From assembly GCA_005503165.1 (NCBI GenBank), contig SCNT01000026.1:1-62556 (forward strand): a stretch of 62,556 bases of DNA. Reading direction: 5' to 3'. This document shows positions 44,203 through 53,181 of this stretch, one piece after another (the stretch's first letter is position 1; every line of letters begins with the position of its first letter). The position numbers were made by a program, and so were the translations under genes. This DNA is from Sphingomonadaceae bacterium 3R27E2-A (GTDB taxonomy: Bacteria > Pseudomonadota > Alphaproteobacteria > Sphingomonadales > Sphingomonadaceae). The notes beneath the pieces were generated by a model that saw only the letters and a program-made list of their open reading frames with translations, did no database searches and was not told the DNA's origin.

Positions 44203-45810
44203 CTACTCCTGTGTCGGCGCCGCAGCTTTGGCGCGCCGCCGCGTGAGCATGGCGACGAGTTCCTTGTCAAGCGCGCCGACGAGGAAGGCGGTGGTCAGGA
44301 AGGCGGCGGCACCCGCCACGCAGAGCGCGCCGAGCGACATTATGCGCTCGATCACCGACCCCGCATAATAGGCCGCCATCTGGGGCATCATCCACCACAA
44401 TAGCGCGCCCATCACTGCCACCGCGACCAGCTGGCGCAATATCCGCCCGGCGAGCCGCGTGGTGAAATGAAACCAGCCGCGACGGTGCAGGATGATGTAA
44501 AGCAGCAGGCAGTTGAGCGACGCCGATATAGCGGTCGCCCCCGCCAGCCCGACGATGCCGTAGCGTTCGACGACATAGAGGTTGATGCCGATATTGACGA
44601 TCAGCGAGGCGAGCGCGGTCCACACCGGCGTCTTCGTGTCCTCGCGCGCGAAGAAGCCCGGGTTCAGGATCTTGACGATCACATAGGCGGGCAGGCCCGC
44701 GACGAGCGCGACGACGATATGCGCCATCAACGCGCCATCCTCGGGCGTGAACTTTCCCCCGACGAAGAAGGCGGCGGTGAAGGCGGGGGCGCAGATCGCG
44801 AGCGCGACCGCGGCGGGCAGCGTCAGCAGGGTCGCGATCTCGAACGCATTCGCCTGCAAGCGCTGCGCCTCGGCGCCGTCCCCGCTGTGAATATGGCGCG
44901 CCAGCATCGGCAGGATCGCGGTGCCCAGCGCGATGCCGACGATGCCGAGCGGCAGCTGGTTCAATCGGTCGGCGAGCTTGAGCAGCGTCAGCGACCCCTG
45001 CGGCAGGCTGGTCGCGAAGAAAGTGTCAACGAACTGGCTGATCTGGTAGATGCCCGCGCCGAAGGTCGCGGGCAGGATCAGCATGCCGAGCTTCTTGACC
45101 TCGGGGGTGAACCTGGGCAGCCGGACGTGGAGCTTCAGCCCCGCGCGGCGCACCGACCACCACAGATAGGCGAGCTGGAGCACCCCGGCGAGCGCCACCG
45201 AGACCGCCAGCGCGATCGCGACGATGCGGTCGTCGCCGCCGGGCCCGCGCATCTCGGCGCCGATCAGGATGCCCGCGATAAGCACGATGTTGAGCAGTAC
45301 CGGCGCGGCGGCGCCCGGCGCGAAGCGCGAGCGCGCGTTGAGCAGTCCCGACAGCATCGCGACCAGGCTGATCAGCCCCAGATAGGGAAAGGTGATCCGG
45401 CTCAAAAACACCGCGAGCTCGAACTTGCCCGGCACCGACTGATATTCGCTGGCAAGCAGCCACACGATGCCGGGCATCGCGATCATCGCGATCGCGGAAA
45501 AGACCAGCAGCACCCACAGGAAGACGCCGAGCACGTCATCGGCGAATTTCGCCGCCGCCGCCTCGCCGCCGCCCTCTTCTTCGGTGCCGTGCAGCGCACG
45601 GCTGTACATCGGCACGAACGCGACCGAGAAAGCGCCCTCGGCGAACAGCCGGCGGAAGGTGTTGGGCAGGGTGAAGGCGAGCTGGAAGGCATCGGCCGCC
45701 AGCCCCGCGCCGAGCACGCGAGCGAGCAGCATGTCGCGCGCGAAACCGAAGATGCGGCTGACCAGGGTCAGCCCGCCGATCGTCCCGACGCTCTTGATCA
45801 GGCTGCTCAC
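44203..45810 (-). CDS. murJ: Lipid II flippase MurJ
   Basis: A 535-residue inner-membrane protein of the MOP superfamily with about 14 hydrophobic helices; it moves lipid II to the periplasmic side. The N-terminus SVGTIGGLTLVSRIFGFARDMLLARVLG is diagnostic and includes the essential Arg residues. A short acidic loop EEEGGGEAAAAK follows TM2. The start is GTG at 45810. It lies between secB and trpS on the minus strand and supplies the precursor used by PBP1A. Confidence 0.95.
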   Translation of the reverse strand: MSSLIKSVGTIGGLTLVSRIFGFARDMLLARVLGAGLAADAFQLAFTLPNTFRRLFAEGAFSVAFVPMYSRALHGTEEEGGGEAAAAKFADDVLGVFLWVLLVFSAIAMIAMPGIVWLLASEYQSVPGKFELAVFLSRITFPYLGLISLVAMLSGLLNARSRFAPGAAAPVLLNIVLIAGILIGAEMRGPGGDDRIVAIALAVSVALAGVLQLAYLWWSVRRAGLKLHVRLPRFTPEVKKLGMLILPATFGAGIYQISQFVDTFFATSLPQGSLTLLKLADRLNQLPLGIVGIALGTAILPMLARHIHSGDGAEAQRLQANAFEIATLLTLPAAVALAICAPAFTAAFFVGGKFTPEDGALMAHIVVALVAGLPAYVIVKILNPGFFAREDTKTPVWTALASLIVNIGINLYVVERYGIVGLAGATAISASLNCLLLYIILHRRGWFHFTTRLAGRILRQLVAVAVMGALLWWMMPQMAAYYAGSVIERIMSLGALCVAGAAAFLTTAFLVGALDKELVAMLTRRRAKAAAPTQE

Positions 45811-45837
45811 CCCGTCAGCCCGCCCTGCCGATGAGGC

Positions 45838-46353
45838 TTACGCCTGCCCGACCGGCGCGACATCGCCGGCCTGTTCGGCGGCGATCTGCGCGGCCTGCTG
45901 CTGGAACAGGCCGTGGAAATCGATCGGCTCGAGCAGCAGCGGCGGGAAGCCGCCATCGCGCACGACGTCGGCGACGACGCGGCGTGCGAAGGGGAACAGG
46001 ATGCGCGGCGCTTCGGCAAGGAAGAAGGGCTGCAGCTGGTCCTCGGGAACGTTGCGCACGCCGAACAGCCCGGCATATTTCAGGTCGACGACGAAGGCGG
46101 TGAGGTCGCCCGACTTCGAGGTGATGTCGATCTTCAGCGACACTTCGAACAGATTGTCGCCGACATTGTCGGCGCCGATGTTGAACTGGACGTCGATCTG
46201 CGGCGCGTCCTGCGCCTGGTAGATCGCGGGCGCGTTCGGGTTTTCGAACGACAGGTCCTTCACATATTGCGAGATCAGGCCGATCGCGGGGCTGTTGTCT
46301 TCGCCGTTGCTCAGCGTTTCGGGGGTGAATTCGGGCGTCGTTTCGTCGGCCAT
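45838..46353 (-). CDS. secB: Protein-export chaperone SecB
   Basis: A 171-residue acidic tetrameric chaperone that hands preproteins to SecA. Conserved features are ISQYVKDLSFENPNAP at the start, VDLKYAGLFGV and APRILFPFARRVVADVVRDGGFPPLLLEPIDF. The C-terminal tail is Gln/Ala-rich. The gene is divergent from a Tim44-like gene, the usual alphaproteobacterial arrangement. A hairpin with a short U-run lies about 28 nt upstream of its start codon. Confidence 0.95.
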   Translation of the reverse strand: MADETTPEFTPETLSNGEDNSPAIGLISQYVKDLSFENPNAPAIYQAQDAPQIDVQFNIGADNVGDNLFEVSLKIDITSKSGDLTAFVVDLKYAGLFGVRNVPEDQLQPFFLAEAPRILFPFARRVVADVVRDGGFPPLLLEPIDFHGLFQQQAAQIAAEQAGDVAPVGQA

Positions 46354-46381
46354 GACTGTGATGCTTTCCCTGTATCGAATG

Positions 46382-46426
46382 AAAAGGGCCCGCGCTTCCG
46401 GATCGGCGCGATCCGGCGGTGCGGGC
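46382..46426 (-). promoter_or_regulatory. Terminator-like hairpin in the secB leader
   Basis: On the minus strand GCCCGC ... CCGGATCG-cgc-CGATCCGG ... GCGGGC (46388-46393/46421-46426 outer, 46398-46405/46409-46416 inner) is followed by CCTTTTC. It ends about 28 nt before the secB ATG; the gene beyond is divergent, so nothing upstream needs termination. Similar placement occurs at rne and rpmH. Confidence 0.55.
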
Positions 46427-46615
46427 GGTTGCCGCGGCGCTTAGCAGCGCCGGGCGGGCAGCACAATGGGCGCGCAGGAGGCATGCGCGGCAACCCGCGG
46501 CGCGTACCGGACGTTGACCTCAGGCAAGGCTGCGGCCATGGAGATTTGAAACATGGCCGCCGATAGCCTATGTATCGGCCAAGACTTTCCCGAAGACCGC
46601 ATTGGACTCCTGCCC

Positions 46616-47284
46616 GTGACAGCCATTTCGATCGTCCTGCTCGCCATGATCGCCGCCTTTCTCGGTATGCGGCTCTACTCGGTGCTCGGCAAGCGCACGG
46701 GGCACGAGCAGGAGCCCGTGCTGCCGCGCCGCGACGAACGCGCCGCGCCCGCGCCGGTGCGCATCGACGACCCCGAAGCCCCGCCGTCGCCGCAGGGCGG
46801 CAGCGCCGATACCTCGGGTCTCGTCTATGAACCCGCGGCCGAGGCCGGGCTGCGCCAGCTGCTCGCGGCCGACCGCCAGTTCGACGCCGGCCGCTTCATG
46901 GAGGGCGCCGAGGCGGCCTATCGCATGATCCTCGAGGCCTATTGGGCGGGCGACCGCGACACCCTCCGCGACCTTTGCGACGCCGACAGTTATCAGGCCT
47001 TTGCCGACGCCATCGACGCGCGCGAGGCGCGCGGCGAGCGGCTCGACAACCGGCTCGTCGGCGTCGATTCCGCAAAGATCACCGCGGTCGATCTGGCGGG
47101 CGGCGAGGCGCGCGTCACCGTCCGCTATCGCGCCGACATCAGCGCGATCACGCGCGATGCCGACGGGAACATGATCGCGGGCTCGATGATCGACGCGACC
47201 GAGACCAACGACCTCTGGACCTTCCGCCGCCGGATCGGCAGCGGCGATCCCAACTGGCTGCTCGACGAAGCCGAATCCGCCTGA
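46616..47284 (+). CDS. Tim44/TimA-like membrane-associated protein
   Basis: A 222-residue protein from GTG 46616 (243 from an ATG at 46553). GTG is preferred because the family begins directly with a transmembrane helix, here ISIVLLAMIAAFLGMRLYSVLG. A proline/alanine-rich linker (about 30-60) leads to a Tim44-like C-terminal domain (about 80-220) with FMEGAEAAYRMILEAYWAGDRDTLRDL and a DLWTFRRR end. Mitochondrial Tim44 tethers import chaperones; the bacterial role is thought to be membrane-linked but is undefined. Divergent from secB and followed at 5 nt by mltA. Confidence 0.83.
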   Translation: MTAISIVLLAMIAAFLGMRLYSVLGKRTGHEQEPVLPRRDERAAPAPVRIDDPEAPPSPQGGSADTSGLVYEPAAEAGLRQLLAADRQFDAGRFMEGAEAAYRMILEAYWAGDRDTLRDLCDADSYQAFADAIDAREARGERLDNRLVGVDSAKITAVDLAGGEARVTVRYRADISAITRDADGNMIAGSMIDATETNDLWTFRRRIGSGDPNWLLDEAESA

Positions 47285-47289
47285 CGTCG

Positions 47290-48624
47290 ATGCCCGGCCC
47301 CGTTTCCACCCGGGCGCTGGGATTCGCCCTCCTCGCAGGCTTGCCCGCGCTGTCGGCCTGTTCGTCGGTGATCCCCGATGCCGGCGGCGGGCGCGTCGGA
47401 ACGACCCCGCGCCCCGCGCCGACTCCGGCGCCGGCGTCCACCGCGCCGGCAGGCCCGACGCGCCCCTATACGCCGCGCCCGTCCGAGCGCGGCAGTGTCG
47501 CGGCGAAACCGATCCCCGCGACGCCCAATCCGACGCTCGCCGCTGCGGCGGTGCCCACGGGCGCGACCACGGCGGCCGAGGCGGGCGTCGTCGCCGGGCC
47601 CGAGTTCGAAACGCTGGGGGTGACGGCGTCGCAGGCGAGCGCCGCGCTCGCGGCCTTCCGCCTCAGCTGTCCTTCCGTGACGCGCCGCGCCGACGTCAGC
47701 GGGCTGACGCAAAACGCCGACTGGACCGAAAGCTGCAACGCCGCGAAAGGCTGGCGCGACGATGACGCCGCGGCCTTTTTCCAGCGCTATTTCGGCACCG
47801 TCCAGGTCGGCGGGGGCACGGCCTTCGTCACCGGCTATTACGAGCCCGAGATCGCGGGTTCGCGGACGAAGCGTGCGGGTTACGACGTCCCCATTTATCG
47901 CCGTCCGGCCGATCTGGTCGACGTCGACCTCGGGCAATTCTCCGACGAGCTCAAGGGCAAGAAAATCCGCGGCCGCGTCGATGGCAGCAACCTCGTGCGC
48001 TATTACGACCGCGCCGCGATCGAGCGCGGCGCCCTCGAAGGGCGCGGGCTCGAAATCGCCTGGGCCGCCGACGCCGCCGAATTCTTCTTCCTGCAAATCC
48101 AGGGTTCGGGGCGTCTGCGGCTGCCCGACGGCGATGTGATGCGCATCGGTTACGATACGCAGAACGGCCGCGACTATGTCGGTATCGGCAAATTGCTCGC
48201 CGACCGCGGCGAACTCAAGCCCGGCCAGACCTCGATGCAGGGCATTCTCGATTATCTGCGCGCCGACCCGGTGCGCGGCGCCGCGGTGATGAACGAGAAT
48301 CCCAGCTGGGTCTTCTTCCGCGAGATCACCGGCCCGGGCCCCCTCGGCGCGCTCGGCGTTCCGGTGACCGGCCGCGCCAGCGTCGCCGCCGATCCCAGAT
48401 ATGTGCCGCTCGGCGCCCCCGTCTTCCTCTCGCTCGACCGCGCCGAACCCAATGGCCTCTGGATCGCGCAGGACACCGGCGGCGCGATCAAGGGCGCCAA
48501 CCGCTTCGACAGCTTCTGGGGGGCAGGCAACGACGCGCGCGCAATCGCCGGGGGGATGTCGGGACGCGGCTCGGCATTGCTCCTCCTGCCGCGCGCCAGC
48601 ATCGCGCGCCTGATCCGGCGCTGA
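47290..48624 (+). CDS. mltA: Membrane-bound lytic murein transglycosylase A
   Basis: A 444-residue lipoprotein (lipobox LSAC, Cys about 24) with a long proline/threonine/alanine linker (about 35-95), a MltA domain with FVTGYYEPEIAGSRT and FFLQIQGSGRLRLPDG, and the C-terminal 3D domain with catalytic Asp in IAQDTGGAIKGANRFDSFWG. It cleaves glycan strands at the outer membrane to make 1,6-anhydro ends. It starts 5 nt after the Tim44-like gene and ends 2 nt before the Smr gene. Confidence 0.93.
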   Translation: MPGPVSTRALGFALLAGLPALSACSSVIPDAGGGRVGTTPRPAPTPAPASTAPAGPTRPYTPRPSERGSVAAKPIPATPNPTLAAAAVPTGATTAAEAGVVAGPEFETLGVTASQASAALAAFRLSCPSVTRRADVSGLTQNADWTESCNAAKGWRDDDAAAFFQRYFGTVQVGGGTAFVTGYYEPEIAGSRTKRAGYDVPIYRRPADLVDVDLGQFSDELKGKKIRGRVDGSNLVRYYDRAAIERGALEGRGLEIAWAADAAEFFFLQIQGSGRLRLPDGDVMRIGYDTQNGRDYVGIGKLLADRGELKPGQTSMQGILDYLRADPVRGAAVMNENPSWVFFREITGPGPLGALGVPVTGRASVAADPRYVPLGAPVFLSLDRAEPNGLWIAQDTGGAIKGANRFDSFWGAGNDARAIAGGMSGRGSALLLLPRASIARLIRR

Positions 48625-48626
48625 CA

Positions 48627-49196
48627 ATGGTCCGGCGGCTCGCTCCCGACGAGTCGGCGCTCTGGCGAAAGGTCGCGGCGACGGTGACGCCGATTGCGAA
48701 GCGACCCGCGCCGCTCGCGCCCGCTGCCCCGCCGACGATTAAGCCCCCAAAGACGCAGCCGCGCGTCACCGCACCGCCCGCTGCGCGTCCGCCATCGCCG
48801 CTCCCGCCGCCGCGCCGCACGCACAGCACGGCGACGCTCGACGGCCATTGGGATCGCCGCCTGCGCAAGGGGCTCGTCCGCCCCGACATGAGCATCGACC
48901 TCCACGGCCACAGCCTCGCCTCGGCGCAGGCCTTGCTCGACGAGAGCATCCACCGCGCGCTGATCCGCGGCGCGCGGGTGCTGCTCGTCGTCGCGGGCCG
49001 CCTTCGTCCCGGCGCCGATCGCCTGCCGACGATGCACGGCGACCCGCGCCCGCGCGGCGCGATCCGCGCCTCGCTTCCCGACTGGCTCGCCTATTCGCCC
49101 TACGCCGACCAGATCGTGGCGCTGCGCCCCGCGCATATCAGCCACGGCGGGGCAGGGGCGGTCTATGTCATCCTGCGCCGCGCCCGCGAGGATTAG
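48627..49196 (+). CDS. Smr-domain protein
   Basis: A 189-residue protein. The first ~70 residues are basic and proline-rich (low complexity). The Smr domain (about 85-187) has the DLHGHSLASAQ motif, a LLVVAGRLRPG strand-loop and the HGGAGAVYVILRR end. Smr domains are nicking or RNA/DNA endonuclease modules also found in MutS2. Only 2 nt separate it from mltA. The stop overlaps that of convergent dapE by 4 bp (TTAG). Confidence 0.88.
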   Translation: MVRRLAPDESALWRKVAATVTPIAKRPAPLAPAAPPTIKPPKTQPRVTAPPAARPPSPLPPPRRTHSTATLDGHWDRRLRKGLVRPDMSIDLHGHSLASAQALLDESIHRALIRGARVLLVVAGRLRPGADRLPTMHGDPRPRGAIRASLPDWLAYSPYADQIVALRPAHISHGGAGAVYVILRRARED

Positions 49197-50320
49197 GCCA
49201 GCGCGCGGATCAATATCCCGCGATAGATCGCCGTCAGCCTGTGCAGGTCTTCGACCGCCACCGCCTCGTCGAGCTTGTGCATCGTCGCATTGGTCAGCCC
49301 GAATTCGACCACCGGGCAGAGCGCGTGCAGGAAGCGCGCATCTGACGTGCCGCCCGTCGTCGACATTTCGGGCACGATGCCGGTCTCTGCATGGATCGCC
49401 TCGGCGACCAGTCCCGACAGGTCGCCCGGCGGGGTGAGGAAGGCCTCGCCCGAAATCTTGCCGAGAACCTTGGCCTTGGGCTCGACGTCATGCGCGATGC
49501 GCTCGATCATCGCGACCAGGTCGGCGCCCTTGTGCTGGTCGTTGAAGCGGATCGACAGCCGCGCGCGGGCCGAGGCGGGGATGACGTTGGTCGCGCCGTT
49601 GCCGACCTCGATGTCGGTGAATTCGATGTTCGAGGGCTGGAACCAGTCGTTGCCTTCGTCGAGCACCACCGCGTCGATCGCCGCCAATATCTTGACCAGC
49701 TTGGGGATCGGATTGTCGGCGAGGTGCGGGTAGGCGACATGCCCCTGCGTCCCCGGCACGTCGATCCAGATATTGACCGACCCGCGCCGCCCGATCTTCA
49801 CCATGTCGCCGAGCCGGTTCACCGAGGTCGGCTCGCCGACGACGATCATGTCGGGCGCGACACCGCGGCCCGCCATATGCTCCATCAGCGCGCGGGTGCC
49901 GAAGATCGCGGCGCCTTCCTCGTCGCCGGTGATGATCAGGCTGATCGTCCCCGCGTCGACCGGGGTCGCCGCGGCCGCGGCGACGAAGGCCGCGATCGAG
50001 CCCTTCATGTCGACTGCGCCGCGCCCGTAGAGCAGATCGCCGCGGACCTCGGGCGCAAAGGCGTCGCCCGTCCAGCCCACCCCCGGCGGAACGACGTCGA
50101 GATGCCCGGCAAAACCGAAATGTCGCGGCCCCTTGCCGGTGCGCAACGCGAGCAGATTCTCGACCGGCCCGTCGGGCTCGATCCCGTCGATGAAGCGCTC
50201 GACGGTGAAGCCGAGCGGGGTCAGCGCCGCCTCGAGCACATCGAACACCGCGCCGGTTGCGGGGGTGACGGAGGGGGCAGCGATCAGCGCCTTGGCGAGG
50301 TCTACGGGGTCGATGCTCAT
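49193..50320 (-). CDS. dapE: Succinyl-diaminopimelate desuccinylase
   Basis: A 375-residue dizinc M20 enzyme of lysine/diaminopimelate synthesis. Metal ligands are in FAGHLDVVPPG (H, D), GRGAVDMKG (D), TGDEEGAA (catalytic and metal E) and the late TNATMHKLDE His. The GTSDARFLH motif typical of DapE (rather than ArgE) is present. ATG 50320 is followed upstream by the MITE-like repeat. It complements dapB at 3.7 kb. Confidence 0.94.
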   Translation of the reverse strand: MSIDPVDLAKALIAAPSVTPATGAVFDVLEAALTPLGFTVERFIDGIEPDGPVENLLALRTGKGPRHFGFAGHLDVVPPGVGWTGDAFAPEVRGDLLYGRGAVDMKGSIAAFVAAAAATPVDAGTISLIITGDEEGAAIFGTRALMEHMAGRGVAPDMIVVGEPTSVNRLGDMVKIGRRGSVNIWIDVPGTQGHVAYPHLADNPIPKLVKILAAIDAVVLDEGNDWFQPSNIEFTDIEVGNGATNVIPASARARLSIRFNDQHKGADLVAMIERIAHDVEPKAKVLGKISGEAFLTPPGDLSGLVAEAIHAETGIVPEMSTTGGTSDARFLHALCPVVEFGLTNATMHKLDEAVAVEDLHRLTAIYRGILIRALA

Positions 50321-50368
50321 GGTTGCGCCATACGCCTCGGGGTGGCCCTTAGTCGAGACGGTGAAATG

Positions 50369-50520
50369 TCTCGCGCAAAAACGCAAAGACATGAAGATGG
50401 CGCGCCCGGTTTCGACGAAAGCGTGTCGCCGCAGGCGACCATGAAGGGCTTCGCGCGGATGGCGCGGGGCGTAGCTGCCGTACGGAACCTCTTTGTGTCT
50501 TTGCGTCTTTGTGCGAAACA
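50369..50520. repeat. MITE-like inverted-repeat element, copy 2
   Basis: The ends TCTCGCGCAAAAACGCAAAGACATGAAG and CTCTTTGTGTCTTTGCGTCTTTGTGCGAAACA are inverted and match the ends of the copy at 5194-5346. The interior again has GTCGCCGCAGGCGAC. It fills the dapE/cupin divergent region, so both genes may take their promoters or leaders from it. Confidence 0.75.
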
Positions 50521-50548
50521 AAGAAAGAACAAAGTCCAGAGGATTGCC

Positions 50549-51016
50549 ATGCCCAAGCTCGATCTCGACGCCATCCCGCAAACCAACGCCACGGGCTATC
50601 CCGCGCCCTTCGACCAGGCGGTACAGGGTCGCTGGTATCGCCGCCTTGCGCCCGCGACCGGCCTCAGCGACTTTGCCGCCAGCCATGTCGTGCTCAAACC
50701 CGGCGCGATGTCGTCGCAGCGCCACTGGCACGACGGCGAGGACGAGATGGTGATCATGATATCGGGCGAGGCGGTGCTCGTCGAGGATGGCGGGCGCTGG
50801 CCGATGCGTCCTGGCGATATCGCGGTGTGGCCCAAGGGCAGCACCAACGGCCACCATCTGATCAATGAATCGGACGCCGACTGCGTGCTCGTCGCGCTCG
50901 GTGGCGGCAAGAAATACGACACGGGCGGCGGTTATTCCGACATCGACATGCTCTTCACGCCCGACGGCTATTTCCACAAGGACGGCACGCCCTATCCGGC
51001 GAGTCGGATACCATAG
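50549..51016 (+). CDS. Cupin-domain protein
   Basis: A 155-residue single-domain cupin. Metal-binding residues appear in SSQRHWHDGEDEMVIMISGEAVL (His, His, Glu) and NGHHLINES (second cupin motif). Such small cupins bind a metal and often act on sugars or small acids; the substrate is unknown. AGAGGATT lies before ATG 50549. It stands alone between two repeats. Confidence 0.83.
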   Translation: MPKLDLDAIPQTNATGYPAPFDQAVQGRWYRRLAPATGLSDFAASHVVLKPGAMSSQRHWHDGEDEMVIMISGEAVLVEDGGRWPMRPGDIAVWPKGSTNGHHLINESDADCVLVALGGGKKYDTGGGYSDIDMLFTPDGYFHKDGTPYPASRIP

Positions 51017-51020
51017 TTTT

Positions 51021-51117
51021 CGTCATTGCGAGGAGCCGAAGGCGACGAAGCAATCTCCAGCCATCGGGCTGCGCTAGGCCGATGGCTGGAGATTGCTTCG
51101 CTACGCTCGCAATGACG
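51021..51117. repeat. Long intergenic palindrome
   Basis: The arms GTCATTGCGAG...GAAGCAATCTCCAGCCATCG (51023-51066) and CGATGGCTGGAGATTGCTTCG...CTCGCAATGAC (51080-51116) are inverted copies with small differences. The type GTCATTGCGAGGAGC...AAGCAATC is a widely dispersed proteobacterial intergenic repeat. It sits between convergent genes and can serve as a terminator. Confidence 0.8.
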
Positions 51118-51118
51118 A

Positions 51119-51757
51119 TTACTCGATACGGAACCCCGTCATCACGAACTTCGCCGGCGCGGTCGCGTAAACGCCATGCCCGCGCGCGTTCGACGATCCG
51201 AACACCAGCCCGATTCGGTCCGCATCCGCCAACGCGTCGCGCAGCGCCTCCGGGCTGTTCGCGGCGGGCTGGCCCAGCACCGAAATCCACTGCGGATCGT
51301 CGAGGTTCACGCTGATCTCGCCGATGCCGGGCGCCAGCTCGCGCACGCTCGCTGCGGGCGCGTACCAGCGATAATATTGATAGCGGCCGCGCGCGTTCCA
51401 GTTGTCGCCGCGCCGCTGGAAATAGAGCGACACGGTGCCCGCGCGGCCGGGGTTGGCCTGCGGCACGAAGCGCGTGCCCGCCTTGGCGTCGACGCGGTAG
51501 CGCACCACGATCCGCGACTTGCCCGCGAGCGTGCCGGGACGGAAGGTGACGTAGTGGACGTGCCCGGCGGCCTTGCTCCCGACCGGGAAGTCGAACGACC
51601 AGCCGCCGCGCTCGTGCCGCGGCGCGGGCGGCATGCCGACCGAATAATTCTTGCCACGGATGACCGGGCCGATTTCCCATTCGCTCGCGGGCGCGGCGGC
51701 GGCGGTGACGACGGCCGCGCCGAGCGCGAGGGCGGAGGCGAGAAGGATTTTCTTCAT
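51119..51757 (-). CDS. Secreted protein of unknown function, beta-sandwich-like
   Basis: A 212-residue protein with a clear signal peptide (about 1-22, ending TAAAA). The mature part is rich in alternating strands (VRYRVDAKAGTRFVP, VSLYFQRRGDNWN, GEISVNLDDPQWISVLG) and conserved aromatic residues, resembling carbohydrate-binding jelly-roll modules; I do not recognise the exact family. No catalytic motif is evident. It stands between a repeat and a 62-bp gap to the GST gene. Confidence 0.75.
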   Translation of the reverse strand: MKKILLASALALGAAVVTAAAAPASEWEIGPVIRGKNYSVGMPPAPRHERGGWSFDFPVGSKAAGHVHYVTFRPGTLAGKSRIVVRYRVDAKAGTRFVPQANPGRAGTVSLYFQRRGDNWNARGRYQYYRWYAPAASVRELAPGIGEISVNLDDPQWISVLGQPAANSPEALRDALADADRIGLVFGSSNARGHGVYATAPAKFVMTGFRIE

Positions 51758-51819
51758 GCGGCCTTCTTACCGCCTTGGCGGCAGCGCCAACTGAACGCCG
51801 CGTTCATCGCGGCGACACC

Positions 51820-52488
51820 TCAGCTATCGGCTTTTTCGAACTGTTCGATCACCCAGTCCTCGGCCTGCGCGCCGCCGATCCATTCCTGCATGCACGGGTG
51901 GCTGATCACCGCCTGGCAATAGGGCACGGCGAAGCGCGGCAGCGGGATCGAGTAGGTGATGAAGCGCGTCACCACCGGCGCGAACATGATGTCGGCCGCC
52001 GACCAGTCGCCAAACAGATAGTCGCCTTCGCCGCCGAAACGCGCGCGCGCCTCGGCCCAGATCTGCACGATGCGCACGACATCGGCCTGCACCTCGGGCA
52101 GCAGCTCGGCGGCGGGATAGATGCGGCGGATGTTCATGCTGTGGTTGCGGCGCAGCGCCGCAAAGCTCGAATGCATCTCGGCCGCCATCGACCGCGCCAT
52201 TGCGCGCGCCGCCATATCCTCGGGCCAGTAGCCGCGCGTGCCGCCGGTCTTTTCGTTGAGATAGTCGATGATCGCCAGACTGTCCCAGACGACGATGTCC
52301 TCGCCGTCCCACAATATCGGGACCTTGCCCCCCGAGGGCGCGAACTCGTCGCCCTCGCGGCGGTTCGACCAGTCCTCGTCGTAAAGCGGGACGGTGACTT
52401 CCTCGAAGGGCAGCCCGCTATGCTTGGCGGCCAGCCAGCCGCGCAGGCTCCAGCTTGAGTACGCCTTATTGCCGATGAACAGTTTCAT
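51820..52488 (-). CDS. Glutathione S-transferase family protein
   Basis: A 222-residue cytosolic protein. The N-terminal thioredoxin fold starts MKLFIGNKAYSSWSLRGWL with the Ser/Cys-type S-S-W-S glutathione site, then GGKVPILWDGEDIVVWDSLAI (cis-Pro and Glu/Asp-Ser gamma-glutamyl contact). The C-terminal helical domain has the D of WSAADIMFAPV. The substrate is unknown. It follows engB on the same strand, probably by chance. Confidence 0.88.
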   Translation of the reverse strand: MKLFIGNKAYSSWSLRGWLAAKHSGLPFEEVTVPLYDEDWSNRREGDEFAPSGGKVPILWDGEDIVVWDSLAIIDYLNEKTGGTRGYWPEDMAARAMARSMAAEMHSSFAALRRNHSMNIRRIYPAAELLPEVQADVVRIVQIWAEARARFGGEGDYLFGDWSAADIMFAPVVTRFITYSIPLPRFAVPYCQAVISHPCMQEWIGGAQAEDWVIEQFEKADS

Positions 52489-52530
52489 AGGGTCTCCCTG
52501 TCCCCACCCTCAGGGGCGGCGACGCGAAAG

Positions 52531-53181
52531 TCAAACCTCGACCGCCTCCAGCACCGCGGTGCGCAGTTCGGCGATGCCCATGCCTTTCTCGCTGCTCGTG
52601 ACGATCACCTCGGGGTGCGCCGCGGGATGCTTGCGCGCCTCCGTCTCGGTCGCGGCGAGCACCGCCGCGAGGTCGCTGGCCTTCACCTTGTCGGCCTTGG
52701 TCAGCACGATGCGATAGCTGACCGCCGCGACGTCGAGCATCTCGAGCACGTCGCGGTCGACGTCCTTGATCCCGTGGCGGCTGTCGATCAGCACCAGCGT
52801 GCGTTTCAGCACCTGCCGCCCGCGGAGATAATCGTTGATCAGGAAGCGCCATTTCCTGACGACATCCTTGGGCGCCTTGGCGAAGCCATAGCCCGGCATG
52901 TCGACCAGCCGGAACACCAGCGGCGATCCGACATCGAAATAGTTGAGTTCCTGCGTCCGCCCCGGCGTCACCGAGGTGCGCGCAAGACCATTGCGGCCCG
53001 TCAACGCGTTGAGCAGCGACGATTTGCCGACGTTCGAGCGCCCCGCGAACGCGATCTCGGGCACGCTGGGCGCGGGCAGATGCTGGAGGGCGGGCGCCGA
53101 TTTCAGGAAGGCGATCGGGCCCGCAAACAGCTTGCGCGCGCGTTCGCCCCGGTCTTCGGCGCCCGGATCACTTTCGCTCAC
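52531..53181 (-). CDS. engB: Ribosome-biogenesis GTPase EngB/YsxC
   Basis: A 216-residue TRAFAC GTPase for 50S assembly and division. G1 [10 protein letters not shown]3 DMPGYGFA, G4 TKAD and the switch region TSVTPGRTQ are present. The start is GTG at 53181, which overlaps the yidC stop (GTGA), so it is translationally coupled to yidC. Also known as yihA. Confidence 0.95.
   Translation of the reverse strand: MSESDPGAEDRGERARKLFAGPIAFLKSAPALQHLPAPSVPEIAFAGRSNVGKSSLLNALTGRNGLARTSVTPGRTQELNYFDVGSPLVFRLVDMPGYGFAKAPKDVVRKWRFLINDYLRGRQVLKRTLVLIDSRHGIKDVDRDVLEMLDVAAVSYRIVLTKADKVKASDLAAVLAATETEARKHPAAHPEVIVTSSEKGMGIAELRTAVLEAVEV

Noticed and set aside
50391..50592. Short frames within the repeat upstream of the cupin gene
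   Set aside because: Frames of the type FAQRRKDTK arise from the repeat ends in both copies and have no conserved protein.
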